Source: Pseudomonas antarctica
GTDB taxonomy: Bacteria > Pseudomonadota > Gammaproteobacteria > Pseudomonadales > Pseudomonadaceae
Reading direction: 5' to 3'
Length of the DNA stretch: 64,000 nt
NCBI RefSeq assembly: GCF_001647715.1
Contig: NZ_CP015600.1
Coordinates: 1,612,001-1,676,000 of the forward strand
Below, one piece after another: positions 27,303-34,800 of the stretch. The notes under the pieces are model-generated. The model was not told the DNA's origin. It did no database searches and saw only the letters and a program-made list of their open reading frames with translations. Numbering within the stretch: the stretch's first letter is position 1; each line of letters begins with the position of its first letter. The position numbers and the translations under genes are program-made.

Positions 27303-28480
27303 TCGCGCAACTCATACAGCGCCGCGAGCAGTCGTTCGATGTCGTGCTCGGTGTTGAGCGGGCTGACGGACACCCTCGCGATACTGGTCAGGCCACGTGC
27401 CTGCATGTCCAGTGGGGTGTAGGCCACGCCATTGGCGCCGATATTGATGCGCTTCAGCCCCAAGCGTCGTTTGAGTTCGAAGGCATCCCAGCCAGCCAGG
27501 TTAAAGGCGATCAGTCCTGAGTGGTTGACGCCCAAGTCGTGCAGGGAAATTCCCGGAATCTGACGCAAGGCTTCCCGGATTTGCCCGCTGATCTGCAAGA
27601 CCGTTTCCCACGTCCTCTCTACGCCCAGTCGATTGACCTCCTGTAATGCATTGCCTAAACCCGCCAGTAAGGCGTAGGACACTTCGCTGGTTTCAAAGCG
27701 CCGGGCGTCGTTGCGCAGGTGGAAACCGTCGACGGTCCAGGGGGCTGAAAACACATCGCGCTGGGCCGGATTCAGGCGCTGTAGGAAGTCCGGCCGTACA
27801 TACATCAGCGCCGTACCGCGTGGCCCGCGCAGGTGTTTGCGCCCGGCTGACTTGAGCACATCGCAATGCAGCGCCTGCACGTCTACCGGCAGTTGCCCCA
27901 CGGCTTGGCCGGCGTCGATGAAATAGGCGATGCCGTGGCGCTTGGCCACTTCCCCGATCGCCTGGGCGGGGTTGATCAGGCCGCCGTTAGCCGGTAGCCA
28001 GGTCAAATCGATCAGCTTGACGCTGGCATCGATCATCGACTCCAGCGCCACCGGGCAGACCGCGCCGGTTGCATCGCAAGGAATGACGTCCACCTGGGCG
28101 CCGGACTGCACTGCCCGTTGCATACTCGCCAGGTTGCCGCCCCATTCATGGCGGCCGACCAGAATGCGTTCGCCTGGTTTCCAGGGGCCCAAGGCCTGGA
28201 ACGCCATGCTCCAGGCGGTCGAGCCACTGCTGGCAAAGGCAATCGAGGCCGTGGGCGCATTGAGCAGTTGCCCGGCCGCACGCCGGGCTTTTTCGATCAG
28301 GACGGCGCCATGCTCGCCGGCCTCCATCGGGCCGTCGCGGGCTTCGCGCTGTAATTGGTCGATGATCGCGTCGAGGGTGGCCTGGCTGGGCAGCGAGGCA
28401 CCGGCGTGGTTGAAATGCACAATGCCCGACTGGCAGCCGGGCGTGTCGTCGCGCAGTTGCTGGACTTCGAGCGGGCTCAC
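27299..28480 (-). CDS. PLP-dependent class V aminotransferase (cysteine desulfurase-like)
   Basis: 393 residues from a GTG start overlapping the RidA stop (GTGA), so the two are coupled. Fold-type I PLP features: FASSGSTAWSMAF (cofactor phosphate loop), YFIDAGQAVGQLPVDV (the Asp binding the pyridine nitrogen), and the Schiff-base lysine in SAGRKHLRGPRG. It belongs to the class V group that includes isopenicillin epimerases and cysteine desulfurases, but has no IscS active-site Cys loop. Substrate unknown. Pairing with a RidA protein suggests that its reaction makes a reactive enamine/imine. Confidence 0.85.
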   Translation of the reverse strand: MSPLEVQQLRDDTPGCQSGIVHFNHAGASLPSQATLDAIIDQLQREARDGPMEAGEHGAVLIEKARRAAGQLLNAPTASIAFASSGSTAWSMAFQALGPWKPGERILVGRHEWGGNLASMQRAVQSGAQVDVIPCDATGAVCPVALESMIDASVKLIDLTWLPANGGLINPAQAIGEVAKRHGIAYFIDAGQAVGQLPVDVQALHCDVLKSAGRKHLRGPRGTALMYVRPDFLQRLNPAQRDVFSAPWTVDGFHLRNDARRFETSEVSYALLAGLGNALQEVNRLGVERTWETVLQISGQIREALRQIPGISLHDLGVNHSGLIAFNLAGWDAFELKRRLGLKRINIGANGVAYTPLDMQARGLTSIARVSVSPLNTEHDIERLLAALYELRD

Positions 28481-28947
28481 GGTTGCAGCTCGAAGATCGC
28501 ATCAACCTCCACCGCCACGCCCGCCGGCAGGCTGGAAACACCTACGGCAGTACGCACATGCCGGCCCTTGTCGCCGAGGGCGTTGACCAGCAGGTTCGAG
28601 GCGCCGTTGGCCACCACGCTTTGGCGCAGGAAGTCGCCGCTGCTCGCAATGAACACCCCCAGGCGCAAGATACGCACCGTGCGCGAAAGGTCATCACCCA
28701 GCGCATCGCTCAGTTGGCCCAACAGGCCCAGCGCCGCCAGTTCTGCCGCCTGGGCGCCTTCTTCATCGCTGAGGGATTCGCCCAGCCGACCGACGTAGGC
28801 GGGTTTGCCATCGATCATGGGGATTTGCCCGGAAATGAACAGCTGATTCTGGCTGACCACATGATTGATGTAATTGGCCGCCGGCTGGCTGGGCGTTGGC
28901 AGCGTCAGGCCAAGGGCTTGCACGCGTTGACGGATGGAGTCGGTCAT
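28477..28947 (-). CDS. RidA/YjgF family enamine/imine deaminase
   Basis: 156 residues from ATG 28947 (MTDSIRQRVQALGLTLP), preceded by AGAGG; a longer frame upstream is rejected on this basis. RidA landmarks: NQLFISGQIPMIDGKP, AAELAALGLLGQLSDAL, VRILRLGVFIASSGDF, GVSSLPAGVAVEVDAIFEL. The critical Arg/Glu region is RTAVGVSSLPAGVAVEV. RidA proteins hydrolyse 2-aminoacrylate-type enamines released by PLP enzymes, fitting the overlapping aminotransferase gene. It is 90 bases downstream of a LysR gene. Confidence 0.88.
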   Translation of the reverse strand: MTDSIRQRVQALGLTLPTPSQPAANYINHVVSQNQLFISGQIPMIDGKPAYVGRLGESLSDEEGAQAAELAALGLLGQLSDALGDDLSRTVRILRLGVFIASSGDFLRQSVVANGASNLLVNALGDKGRHVRTAVGVSSLPAGVAVEVDAIFELQP

Positions 28948-29037
28948 GTTGAATCCTCTTGGGGTGGGAGGTTTCAGCATGTTGGCTGTGGCGATGGGCG
29001 ACAAACGGATAGATCTCACTCGACGTATCGAAATAAC

Positions 29038-29910
29038 TCACGCGTCGGCGCAGGTTTCCTTCAGCCATTGGCTGAAGCACTCGGCCGCTTCGCTGGTGGG
29101 GCCTTGGGGGGTTATCAGCCAGTAGCCGATTTCGCTGTGATAGGGCGGCCATTCAAAGGCTTCCACCAGGCTGCCGTCCGCCAGCTTGCGCTCGATCAGG
29201 CGGTGACGGCCCATGGCGATGCCCTGGCCGGCCACGGCGGCTTCGACCACGATGTTGTAGTCGTGCAACATCACGCGCGGATGGTGCTTGAGGTCGACTT
29301 GGAAATGCGCGGACCAATCCGTCCACTCGAAGGGGCGGTGCGAGGTGGCCATCAACAGCGCGCCGTTGGCCAGCTGGTTGGCCTTGAAGGCCGGGCTGCA
29401 CACGGGTGAGATCACTTCAGGCATCAGCCGGGTGGTTTGCACATCAGGCCAATCGCCCTTGCCATAACGGATGGCCAGGTCGACCTCGGCGGCGGCGACG
29501 TTGGCTAATTGAATCGCCGGCAGCAACTCCACCTGGATATGCGGGTAGCGGTTGAAAAACCCGGCCAGGCGCGGTGCCAGCCACAGGGTGGCGAATGATG
29601 CCAGCAGGCCGACACGCAACACCGTGGCGCGGGGCGCCACTCGTTGGGTGCGGGTGGCGGCGGCAATGGCGTCGAGGGCGGGGCGGATTACGTCGTAGTA
29701 ACGTTGGCCATCGGCGGTCAGATCGATCGCACGGGTGCGTCGGATAAACAGCGGTTTGCCCAGGTGCTGTTCGAGCTTTTGCACTTGGTGGCTGAGTGCG
29801 CTCTGGGTTACCGACAACTCATTCGCGGCCTTGATAAAACTCAAGTGCCGCGCCACCGCCTCAAAAGCGCGCAGGGCCAGCAGCGGCGGAAGGTCATTGT
29901 GCAGTGCCAA
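29038..29910 (-). CDS. LysR family regulator (GcvA-like)
   Basis: 290 residues, starting MALHNDLPPLLALRAFEAVARHLSF, which is the GcvA-type N-terminus. The helix-turn-helix (FIKAANELSVTQSALSHQVQKLE) is at about 25-47, followed by LGKPLFIRRTRAIDLTADGQ and a co-inducer domain from about residue 95. It points into the RidA and aminotransferase genes, probably co-transcribed with or regulating them. Confidence 0.9.
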   Translation of the reverse strand: MALHNDLPPLLALRAFEAVARHLSFIKAANELSVTQSALSHQVQKLEQHLGKPLFIRRTRAIDLTADGQRYYDVIRPALDAIAAATRTQRVAPRATVLRVGLLASFATLWLAPRLAGFFNRYPHIQVELLPAIQLANVAAAEVDLAIRYGKGDWPDVQTTRLMPEVISPVCSPAFKANQLANGALLMATSHRPFEWTDWSAHFQVDLKHHPRVMLHDYNIVVEAAVAGQGIAMGRHRLIERKLADGSLVEAFEWPPYHSEIGYWLITPQGPTSEAAECFSQWLKETCADA

Positions 29911-30069
29911 CTGAGTGCGCCTACAGGTAAGTGGGGAAAGTGTCGATTTTGGGCGATGTGCTTCCTTTTGTCGCCCGCAGATTCATCTGTCGTAGTTTGG
30001 GGATATGTCTTACATCCCCCCGGGCAGCTGTGCGCAAAGCTCTGTGTCTTTTTTTGAGACGGTAGAGCG

Positions 30070-30555
30070 ATGAAAAACCCTATAAAGGCAAATGTGATCG
30101 GGTTGGCTATTTCAATGGGCCTTTGCGCGGCCGCAGCAGCGAATGAGTCACCGCTGGTTGGGGCCTGGAAGCTGGTCGGCTATCAGGTCGAGTCCCAGGA
30201 TACCCGTGAGAAAATCCCGGCGATGGGCAGCCGTCCTTCCGGGCGCGTTATTTTTACCGCAGATCATCGAGTGGCTTTCGTGTTGACCGGTGAGGGAAGA
30301 AAAGCCGGCTCTACGGACGCAGAAAAATCAGTGCTGTTGAACACGCTGGTGGCTTATACCGGTATTGAGCGGGTCGAGGGCAATCAATGGTGCACAGAGG
30401 TTGATTCTGCCTGGAATCCGGAATGGGTGGGGACGGTGCAATGCCGCGATTTTCAGGTCCGGGGCGACACGTTGGAAGTGCTGACGCCGTGGCGCCAAAT
30501 GCCGAATTGGCCGGGGACTACACGTTCCATCATTACGTTTGAGCGTGATAAATAA
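30070..30555 (+). CDS. exported lipocalin-like domain protein
   Basis: 161 residues with a signal peptide (MKNPIKANVIGLAISMGLCAAAAA|NESP). The mature part has the lipocalin-like pattern GAWKLVGYQVESQDTREKIPAMG, GRVIFTADHRVAFVLTGEGRK, with a paired-cysteine segment (NQWCTEVD, GTVQCRDF). Periplasmic or secreted; function unknown. It starts after a terminator-poor AT-rich region about 160 bases from the LysR gene, in the opposite direction, so it may be a target of that regulator. Confidence 0.8.
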   Translation: MKNPIKANVIGLAISMGLCAAAAANESPLVGAWKLVGYQVESQDTREKIPAMGSRPSGRVIFTADHRVAFVLTGEGRKAGSTDAEKSVLLNTLVAYTGIERVEGNQWCTEVDSAWNPEWVGTVQCRDFQVRGDTLEVLTPWRQMPNWPGTTRSIITFERDK

Positions 30556-30657
30556 GCGCCAGCAGAGGGGAAGTACGAGGATTTTTACCCTGGCATTTGC
30601 CGTCGAGCGGGAGAGGCCGCATTATTGAGCCCTTCCCGCCACGACGTAAGCCCCGCC

Positions 30658-30819
30658 ATGAGTGAAGACGACAAACTGATCGACCTGAATGCCGAACGCG
30701 CCAAACGTGTGCATGACTTGAATGACAAGCGCCTGAATGAAGTTCGCCAGGCATTTGAGCAGGCGATGCCGCTTGGCAAAGTTAAGAAAAAGCCCAAGAA
30801 CAAGCCGAAAAAGCGTTGA
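30658..30819 (+). CDS. small basic protein, unknown
   Basis: 53 residues from ATG 30658 (MSEDDKLIDLNAERAKRV), ending in a Lys-rich tail (KVKKKPKNKPKKR). An upstream in-frame start is rejected because the translation there looks random. Probably helical, DNA- or RNA-binding in nature from its charge, but this is inference. Followed by a hairpin. Confidence 0.6.
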   Translation: MSEDDKLIDLNAERAKRVHDLNDKRLNEVRQAFEQAMPLGKVKKKPKNKPKKR

Positions 30820-30824
30820 AACAA

Positions 30825-30844
30825 CCTGCATCTGTTGATGCAGG
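30825..30844 (+). terminator. hairpin, weak terminator
   Basis: CCTGCATC-TGTT-GATGCAGG, perfect eight-base arms, six bases after the stop of the small basic gene. The following stretch (TCAGTTATTACCCTTCTTT) is only moderately T-rich. Confidence 0.5.
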
Positions 30845-30962
30845 TCAGTTATTACCCTTCTTTAAGCCCCGTCGCGGGCGACATTGATCCCGGTCAATTT
30901 TCCAATCCGCCTTCTCTATTAACTTAGCCCTATCGCAACAGGGCATGAGCAGGAGGCCGGTC

Positions 30963-31079
30963 ATGTTTTTCGATAATGTGGTGTTTGCCGGGGTGCTGAC
31001 TGTCGGCCTCATGGTGCTGTTTTTTGTAGGGTTTGGAATTTTTATCTGGAAAGACGCGAATAAGCGTAAAGAACCCTAA
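30963..31079 (+). CDS. ccoM: cbb3-type cytochrome c oxidase small subunit CcoM
   Basis: 38 residues, MFFDNVVFAGVLTVGLMVLF then FVGFGIFIWKDANKRKEP, one membrane helix with a short basic tail. This matches the small cbb3-oxidase subunit CcoM described in pseudomonads. AGGAGG lies six bases before the ATG. It is far from the ccoNOPQ operons, as is usual. It is too short for most gene finders. A strong terminator follows. Confidence 0.85.
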   Translation: MFFDNVVFAGVLTVGLMVLFFVGFGIFIWKDANKRKEP

Positions 31080-31114
31080 GTCTTTCCGGATTACATGAGC
31101 ACGCAAGGCATTTT

Positions 31115-31140
31115 GGGCGACTTCGGTCGCCCTTTTTTTT
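31115..31140 (+). terminator. terminator after ccoM
   Basis: GGGCGAC-TTCG-GTCGCCC with a run of eight T: a UUCG-loop rho-independent terminator 36 bases past the ccoM stop. Confidence 0.93.
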
Positions 31141-31176
31141 GCGTCGAATTTAGTCGTACTCATTAATAGACGGCAT

Positions 31177-31218
31177 AAAAAAAGGTGCGGTCCTCATTGA
31201 GGTCGCACCTTCTTTTTC
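31177..31218 (-). terminator. terminator of the pit gene
   Basis: AAAAAAAGGTGCG and CGCACCTTCTTTTT arms; on the minus strand it follows the Pit stop and ends in a T run. It stands back to back with the ccoM terminator. Confidence 0.85.
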
Positions 31219-31230
31219 AACGGTTCGCTA

Positions 31231-32706
31231 TCAACTACCCAGCGCCTTTGACGCTAGCCAGAACAACCCGGCTGACAGGCCTACGGTTGCCGGCAAGGTC
31301 AACACCCAAGCCATCAGAATGGTCTTCACCGTGCCGCCTTGCAGGCCGCTTTTATTGGCAACCATGGTGCCGGCAACGCCGGAAGACAGTACGTGAGTCG
31401 TGGAAACCGGCAGGCTGAAGATGTTGGCCAGGCCAATCATGCTCGCCGTGGTGATCTGCGCCGACATGCCCTGGGCATAGGTCATGCCCTGCTTGCCGAT
31501 CTTCTCACCGATGGTCAGCACCACACGTTTCCAGCCCACCATGGTGCCCAGGCCCAAGGCCAGTGCCACCGCAAGGATCACCCAGAACGGCGCGTACTCG
31601 GTGGTGGCGGTCAGGTCTTTGCGCAGCTTGTCGAGGTCGGACTTCTCACGCGCATCCAGGCCCGGCAGCTTGCCGACTTTCTTCGCGGTGTCGTCGAGGC
31701 ACAGCAGGTAGCGGCGCACTTCAATCCGGTGGTCGGAGGTCAACGAATGGTAGTCGGACACACCTTTTAGCGTCTCCATCAGCGCGCTGATGGTTGGCTC
31801 AGTCTGTTGCGGGTTGCACTGAAACTTGCCCGGCAGGTCGTCCTTCACACTTTTACCCAGTGCCAGGAACTCGCCGAGCGTGGCGTTGTTACGCTGGTAG
31901 AACTGGCTCAAATGCACGGTGGCGTCGCGAGTCCGTTCGATCTGGTAGGTGGTGCTGCCCAGGTCGAGTACGAACTGCGCCGGCACGATACCGATCAACA
32001 CCAGCATGATCAGGCCGATCCCTTTCTGACCATCGTTGGAACCGTGCACGAAGCTCACGGCCATTGCGGAAATCACCAGCACCAGGCGGTTCCAGAACGG
32101 CGGGTGCTTCTTGTCGTCAAGCTTGCGGCGCTGGTCCGGGGTCTTGTGCATTTTCGACAGCGGGCGCCACCACTTCAGGCCGAGCAGCACCAGGGCCGCG
32201 ACGAGGAAGCCAGCCATCGGCGAGAACACCAGGGAGGCACCGATATCGACCGCTTTCTGCCAGTTCACACCGTCAGCCAGGGGGATATCGTTGATCAGGG
32301 CATTGGCCAGGCCGACACCGAGGATCGAGCCGATCAGGGTGTGGGAGCTGGAGGCCGGGATACCGAAGTACCAGGTGCCCAGGTTCCAGGTGATCGCCGC
32401 TGCCAATAACGAGAAGACCATGGCCAGGCCATGGCCGGTATTCACATTGATCAGCAACTCCACCGGCAGCAAGTGCACGATGGCGTAGGCGACACCGACA
32501 CCACCGAGCAACACGCCGAGGAAGTTGAACACCCCGGAGAAGAACACGGCCAGGTGCGGCGGCATGGCTTTGGTATAGATGACTGTGGCCACCGCGTTAG
32601 CGGTGTCATGAAAGCCATTGATGAACTCGAAGGCGAGGACAAAGGCAAGGGCGAGCAACAGGCTCACTAGAACCCAAGCATCCAGTCCGCTGAATAAATC
32701 GATCAT
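31231..32706 (-). CDS. inorganic phosphate transporter, Pit family
   Basis: 491 residues, an inner-membrane low-affinity phosphate/metal-phosphate symporter. The two PHO4 half-repeats are visible: FEFINGFHDTANAVATVI (about 26-43) and VSFVHGSNDGQKGIGLIM (about 222-239), and IPASSSHTLIG and LPVSTTHVLSS form the second signature pair. A hydrophilic loop of roughly 130 residues (GSTTYQIERTRD... to KLRKDLTATTEYA) sits in the middle, as in PitA. No DUF47/PhoU-like partner gene is adjacent. It has its own terminator. Confidence 0.92.
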   Translation of the reverse strand: MIDLFSGLDAWVLVSLLLALAFVLAFEFINGFHDTANAVATVIYTKAMPPHLAVFFSGVFNFLGVLLGGVGVAYAIVHLLPVELLINVNTGHGLAMVFSLLAAAITWNLGTWYFGIPASSSHTLIGSILGVGLANALINDIPLADGVNWQKAVDIGASLVFSPMAGFLVAALVLLGLKWWRPLSKMHKTPDQRRKLDDKKHPPFWNRLVLVISAMAVSFVHGSNDGQKGIGLIMLVLIGIVPAQFVLDLGSTTYQIERTRDATVHLSQFYQRNNATLGEFLALGKSVKDDLPGKFQCNPQQTEPTISALMETLKGVSDYHSLTSDHRIEVRRYLLCLDDTAKKVGKLPGLDAREKSDLDKLRKDLTATTEYAPFWVILAVALALGLGTMVGWKRVVLTIGEKIGKQGMTYAQGMSAQITTASMIGLANIFSLPVSTTHVLSSGVAGTMVANKSGLQGGTVKTILMAWVLTLPATVGLSAGLFWLASKALGS

Positions 32707-33040
32707 GAAGGTTTTCTGACCCGGTCGTAAGGGGGCGCGATTATGCCAGAAAACCTCAGTAATCGATGCATTAGCTGCTCATCGGTAACAATCTTCATTG
32801 AAAAAATATCGGCGAAAGCGGCGCATCCCAGGGTTTTCGGGGGTTTGGCAAGTCTTTGATTTATAAAGTGCCGGGTCGAAAAGACGGCGTTTTGTCATGC
32901 AAACGTCATGTCTGAAACATTTGTATGAAATTTCGCTGATCGCAGCAGGACGCTGACCAGTCTCGTGTCAATGCGAGGTGCCCTCCGCCGGTGGTAGGCC
33001 GGCAGAGACAGCAAGACCCTGGAGACTCTGATCGAAGTGC
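32707..33040. other. intergenic stretch upstream of pit, no gene seen
   Basis: 334 bases with below-average GC. No coding frame with plausible composition on either strand. It must carry the pit promoter on its left side. A pair of TGTCAT-like words occurs at 32892-32909 but in the wrong orientation for pit (see rejected items). Confidence 0.5.
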
Positions 33041-33241
33041 TTAGGGCTCTTCGGCTTTGAGTTCCTGTTCAATCTTTTGGATTTCCTGGGCAAATGCCTG
33101 ATCCAGCAAACTGGCGCGCTTGCGCCATGGTTTGCGCTCCGGCTCAGGCTGCGCGGCGTAGGTGGTGACTTCCCCGCCGTAAACGTCCTTGTAACGTTGT
33201 TCCTGGCGCTCAAGTTCCGCGCGCAGTTCGTCTTTCGTCAC
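33041..33241 (-). CDS. small conserved protein, unknown
   Basis: 66 residues, [20 protein letters not shown], charged and probably two helices ([40 protein letters not shown]), with a KPWRKRA basic middle. No signal or membrane segment. A TATAAT box lies far upstream (33468-33473), giving a leader of more than 200 bases that contains a long hairpin. Function unknown; plausible as real because of start context and charge pattern. Confidence 0.6.
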   Translation of the reverse strand: MTKDELRAELERQEQRYKDVYGGEVTTYAAQPEPERKPWRKRASLLDQAFAQEIQKIEQELKAEEP

Positions 33242-33313
33242 AGTGCTACCTAATTGAGATGAGTTGAGTTTATTGATTGTGCAGTGTCATGCCTGAAAGG
33301 CGTCCTCGGGGTG

Positions 33314-33349
33314 TTTCAAATTGAACGGTAGAACCATTCAAGTTTGAAA
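33314..33349 (-). promoter_or_regulatory. long imperfect hairpin in the leader of the 66-residue gene
   Basis: TTTCAAATTGAACGGT, loop AGA, ACCATTCAAGTTTGAAA: a stem of about 15 pairs with one C-A mismatch and one bulged G. It lies 73-108 bases before the small gene start, within a region that could be transcribed from the TATAAT box. It may be an RNA regulatory element or an operator. Confidence 0.45.
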
Positions 33350-33467
33350 GGCGGCCAAAGGGCAGATCTTTTAAGCGAGTACGTGTGACCTGTGATGCAT
33401 GCGACGGGCATCGCCTGGTGAGCTCCAATCCCGATTGTGATACCGGGCTGACCTCTGCACAGGTTGC

Positions 33468-33473
33468 ATTATA
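33468..33473 (-). promoter_or_regulatory. consensus -10 box, minus strand
   Basis: TATAAT on the minus strand preceded by a GC-rich GCGCCGC. No good -35 hexamer is 16-18 bases upstream. If used, transcription would start near 33461 and give a leader of about 220 bases to the 66-residue gene, or a small RNA. Confidence 0.35.
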
Positions 33474-33683
33474 GCGGCGCATTTGAATAACACTATCATC
33501 AAGAAGTTAAAAAGCGTCAATGTTGTGTGAGGGTTTTGTTACATGCGAGCGTCGGTATTTGCAAAAAACGCCGTCATCAATGTGCACGTGTCTAAATGTC
33601 AGCATGAATACTCGAACTTTATGGCGCTATCAGACAAACCCTAAACTTGGGGTGTATGGGCTTACCCGCGCGAGCCCATCAAA

Positions 33684-33717
33684 TTGCGATAATCGCATGA
33701 TCGTCCGATAATCGCCC
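33684..33717. promoter_or_regulatory. PcaR-type operator before pcaR
   Basis: TTGCGATAATCGCAT and CCGATAATCGCCC in tandem, both holding the CGATAATCG core of PcaR sites. They lie 95-128 bases before the pcaR start, consistent with autoregulation. Confidence 0.8.
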
Positions 33718-33811
33718 AATGTTGCCGGTGGCGCCTTGTACATCCCGGCTGGCGCGGCTTGTAATAGCGGCCAACCCTCCCAGCGGTTGAAAATAAGAGA
33801 AGGACCCTGAA

Positions 33812-34654
33812 ATGAACGATCAATTGCGCAACTCCTTCGCGTCAGCGGCGCCGCCGATCGTGGCTTCACCGGCCAAGCGCATCCAGGCGTTTACCGGTGA
33901 TCCGGACTTCATGACCTCCCTGGCCCGTGGCCTGGCCGTGGTCCAGGCGTTTCAGGAGCGCAAGCGCCACCTGACCATTGCCCAGATCAGCCACCGTACC
34001 GAAATCCCCCGTGCCGCAGTGCGTCGTTGCCTGCACACCTTGATCAAGCTCGGTTATGCCACCACCGATGGGCGCACCTATTCGCTGTTGCCCAAAGTCT
34101 TGACCCTGGGCCATGCCTATTTGTCGTCCACGCCACTGGCCGTGTCGGCCCAGCCGTATCTGGACCGCATGAGCGAGCAACTGCATGAAGCCTGCAACAT
34201 GGCGACACTGGAAGGCGACGACATCCTTTATATCGCGCGTTCCGCCACCACTCAGCGCCTGATTTCCGTGGACCTGTCGGTGGGCGGGCGCTTGCCGGCC
34301 TATTGCACCTCCATGGGCCGAATCCTGCTCGCGGCGCTGGATGACGCCTCGCTGCAGGACTACCTCGACCACGCCGAGTTGCACACCAAGACCAGCCGTA
34401 CCCTGACCACCCCCGAAGCGTTGTTCGAGTGCCTGCAACAAGTGCGTCAGCAAGGCTGGTGCATCGTTGACCAGGAACTGGAGCAGGGCCTGCGCTCCAT
34501 CGCCGTGCCGGTGTATGACGCCTCTGGCCAGGTGTTGGCCGCGCTCAATGTCAGCACTCACGCCGGGCGGGTCAGCCGCAGTGAGCTGGAGCAGCGTTTC
34601 CTGCCGAGTATGCTCAGTGCCAGCCGCGAGTTAAGTGCGCAACTGTTTGCCTAA
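33812..34654 (+). CDS. pcaR: PcaR, IclR-family regulator of the beta-ketoadipate pathway
   Basis: 280 residues. The winged helix-turn-helix is at about 37-95 (TSLARGLAVVQAFQERKRHLTIAQIS, then EIPRAAVRRCLHTLIKLGYA), and the IclR effector domain spans about 110-275 (LPAYCTSMGRILLAAL; GWCIVDQELEQGLRSIAVPV). PcaR binds beta-ketoadipate and activates pca genes from CGATAATCG sites, which occur before this gene and before pcaI. It is transcribed in the same direction as the cluster; pcaK follows after about 145 bases. Confidence 0.95.
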   Translation: MNDQLRNSFASAAPPIVASPAKRIQAFTGDPDFMTSLARGLAVVQAFQERKRHLTIAQISHRTEIPRAAVRRCLHTLIKLGYATTDGRTYSLLPKVLTLGHAYLSSTPLAVSAQPYLDRMSEQLHEACNMATLEGDDILYIARSATTQRLISVDLSVGGRLPAYCTSMGRILLAALDDASLQDYLDHAELHTKTSRTLTTPEALFECLQQVRQQGWCIVDQELEQGLRSIAVPVYDASGQVLAALNVSTHAGRVSRSELEQRFLPSMLSASRELSAQLFA

Positions 34655-34800
34655 GGTGTTCGGTGACCGCACAGATCCAGGCTTGATCAATTGACGGTGT
34701 TTCCCAAGGCTTATTAATGTGCGGCAGCGCTATCAGCGTCGCCCCAATAATAATGACGGCCCCAGGTCGTCAGCCCGCCATCGGTGTGGAAATAACAATA

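Larger units (their letters stand above)
33242..33811. other. 570-base intergenic region before pcaR
   Basis: No convincing gene. It holds, from left to right: the leader of the 66-residue gene (minus strand) with a GCC-TGAAA-GGC mini-hairpin near 33291 and the long hairpin below, a TATAAT box on the minus strand, AT-rich sequence, and at its right end the PcaR-type sites before pcaR. A 63-codon plus-strand frame at 33520 has no family resemblance and was not accepted. Confidence 0.6.

Noticed and set aside
32892..32909. PHO-box-like direct repeat (TTGTCAT, four bases, ACGTCAT) upstream of the Pit gene
   Set aside because: It is read on the plus strand while pit is on the minus strand, the second word matches only partly, and Pit carriers are usually not PhoB-activated. 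Probably chance.
33520..33711. 63-codon plus-strand frame in the pcaR upstream region
   Set aside because: No ribosome site of note, odd composition, overlaps the PcaR sites and resembles no protein family.
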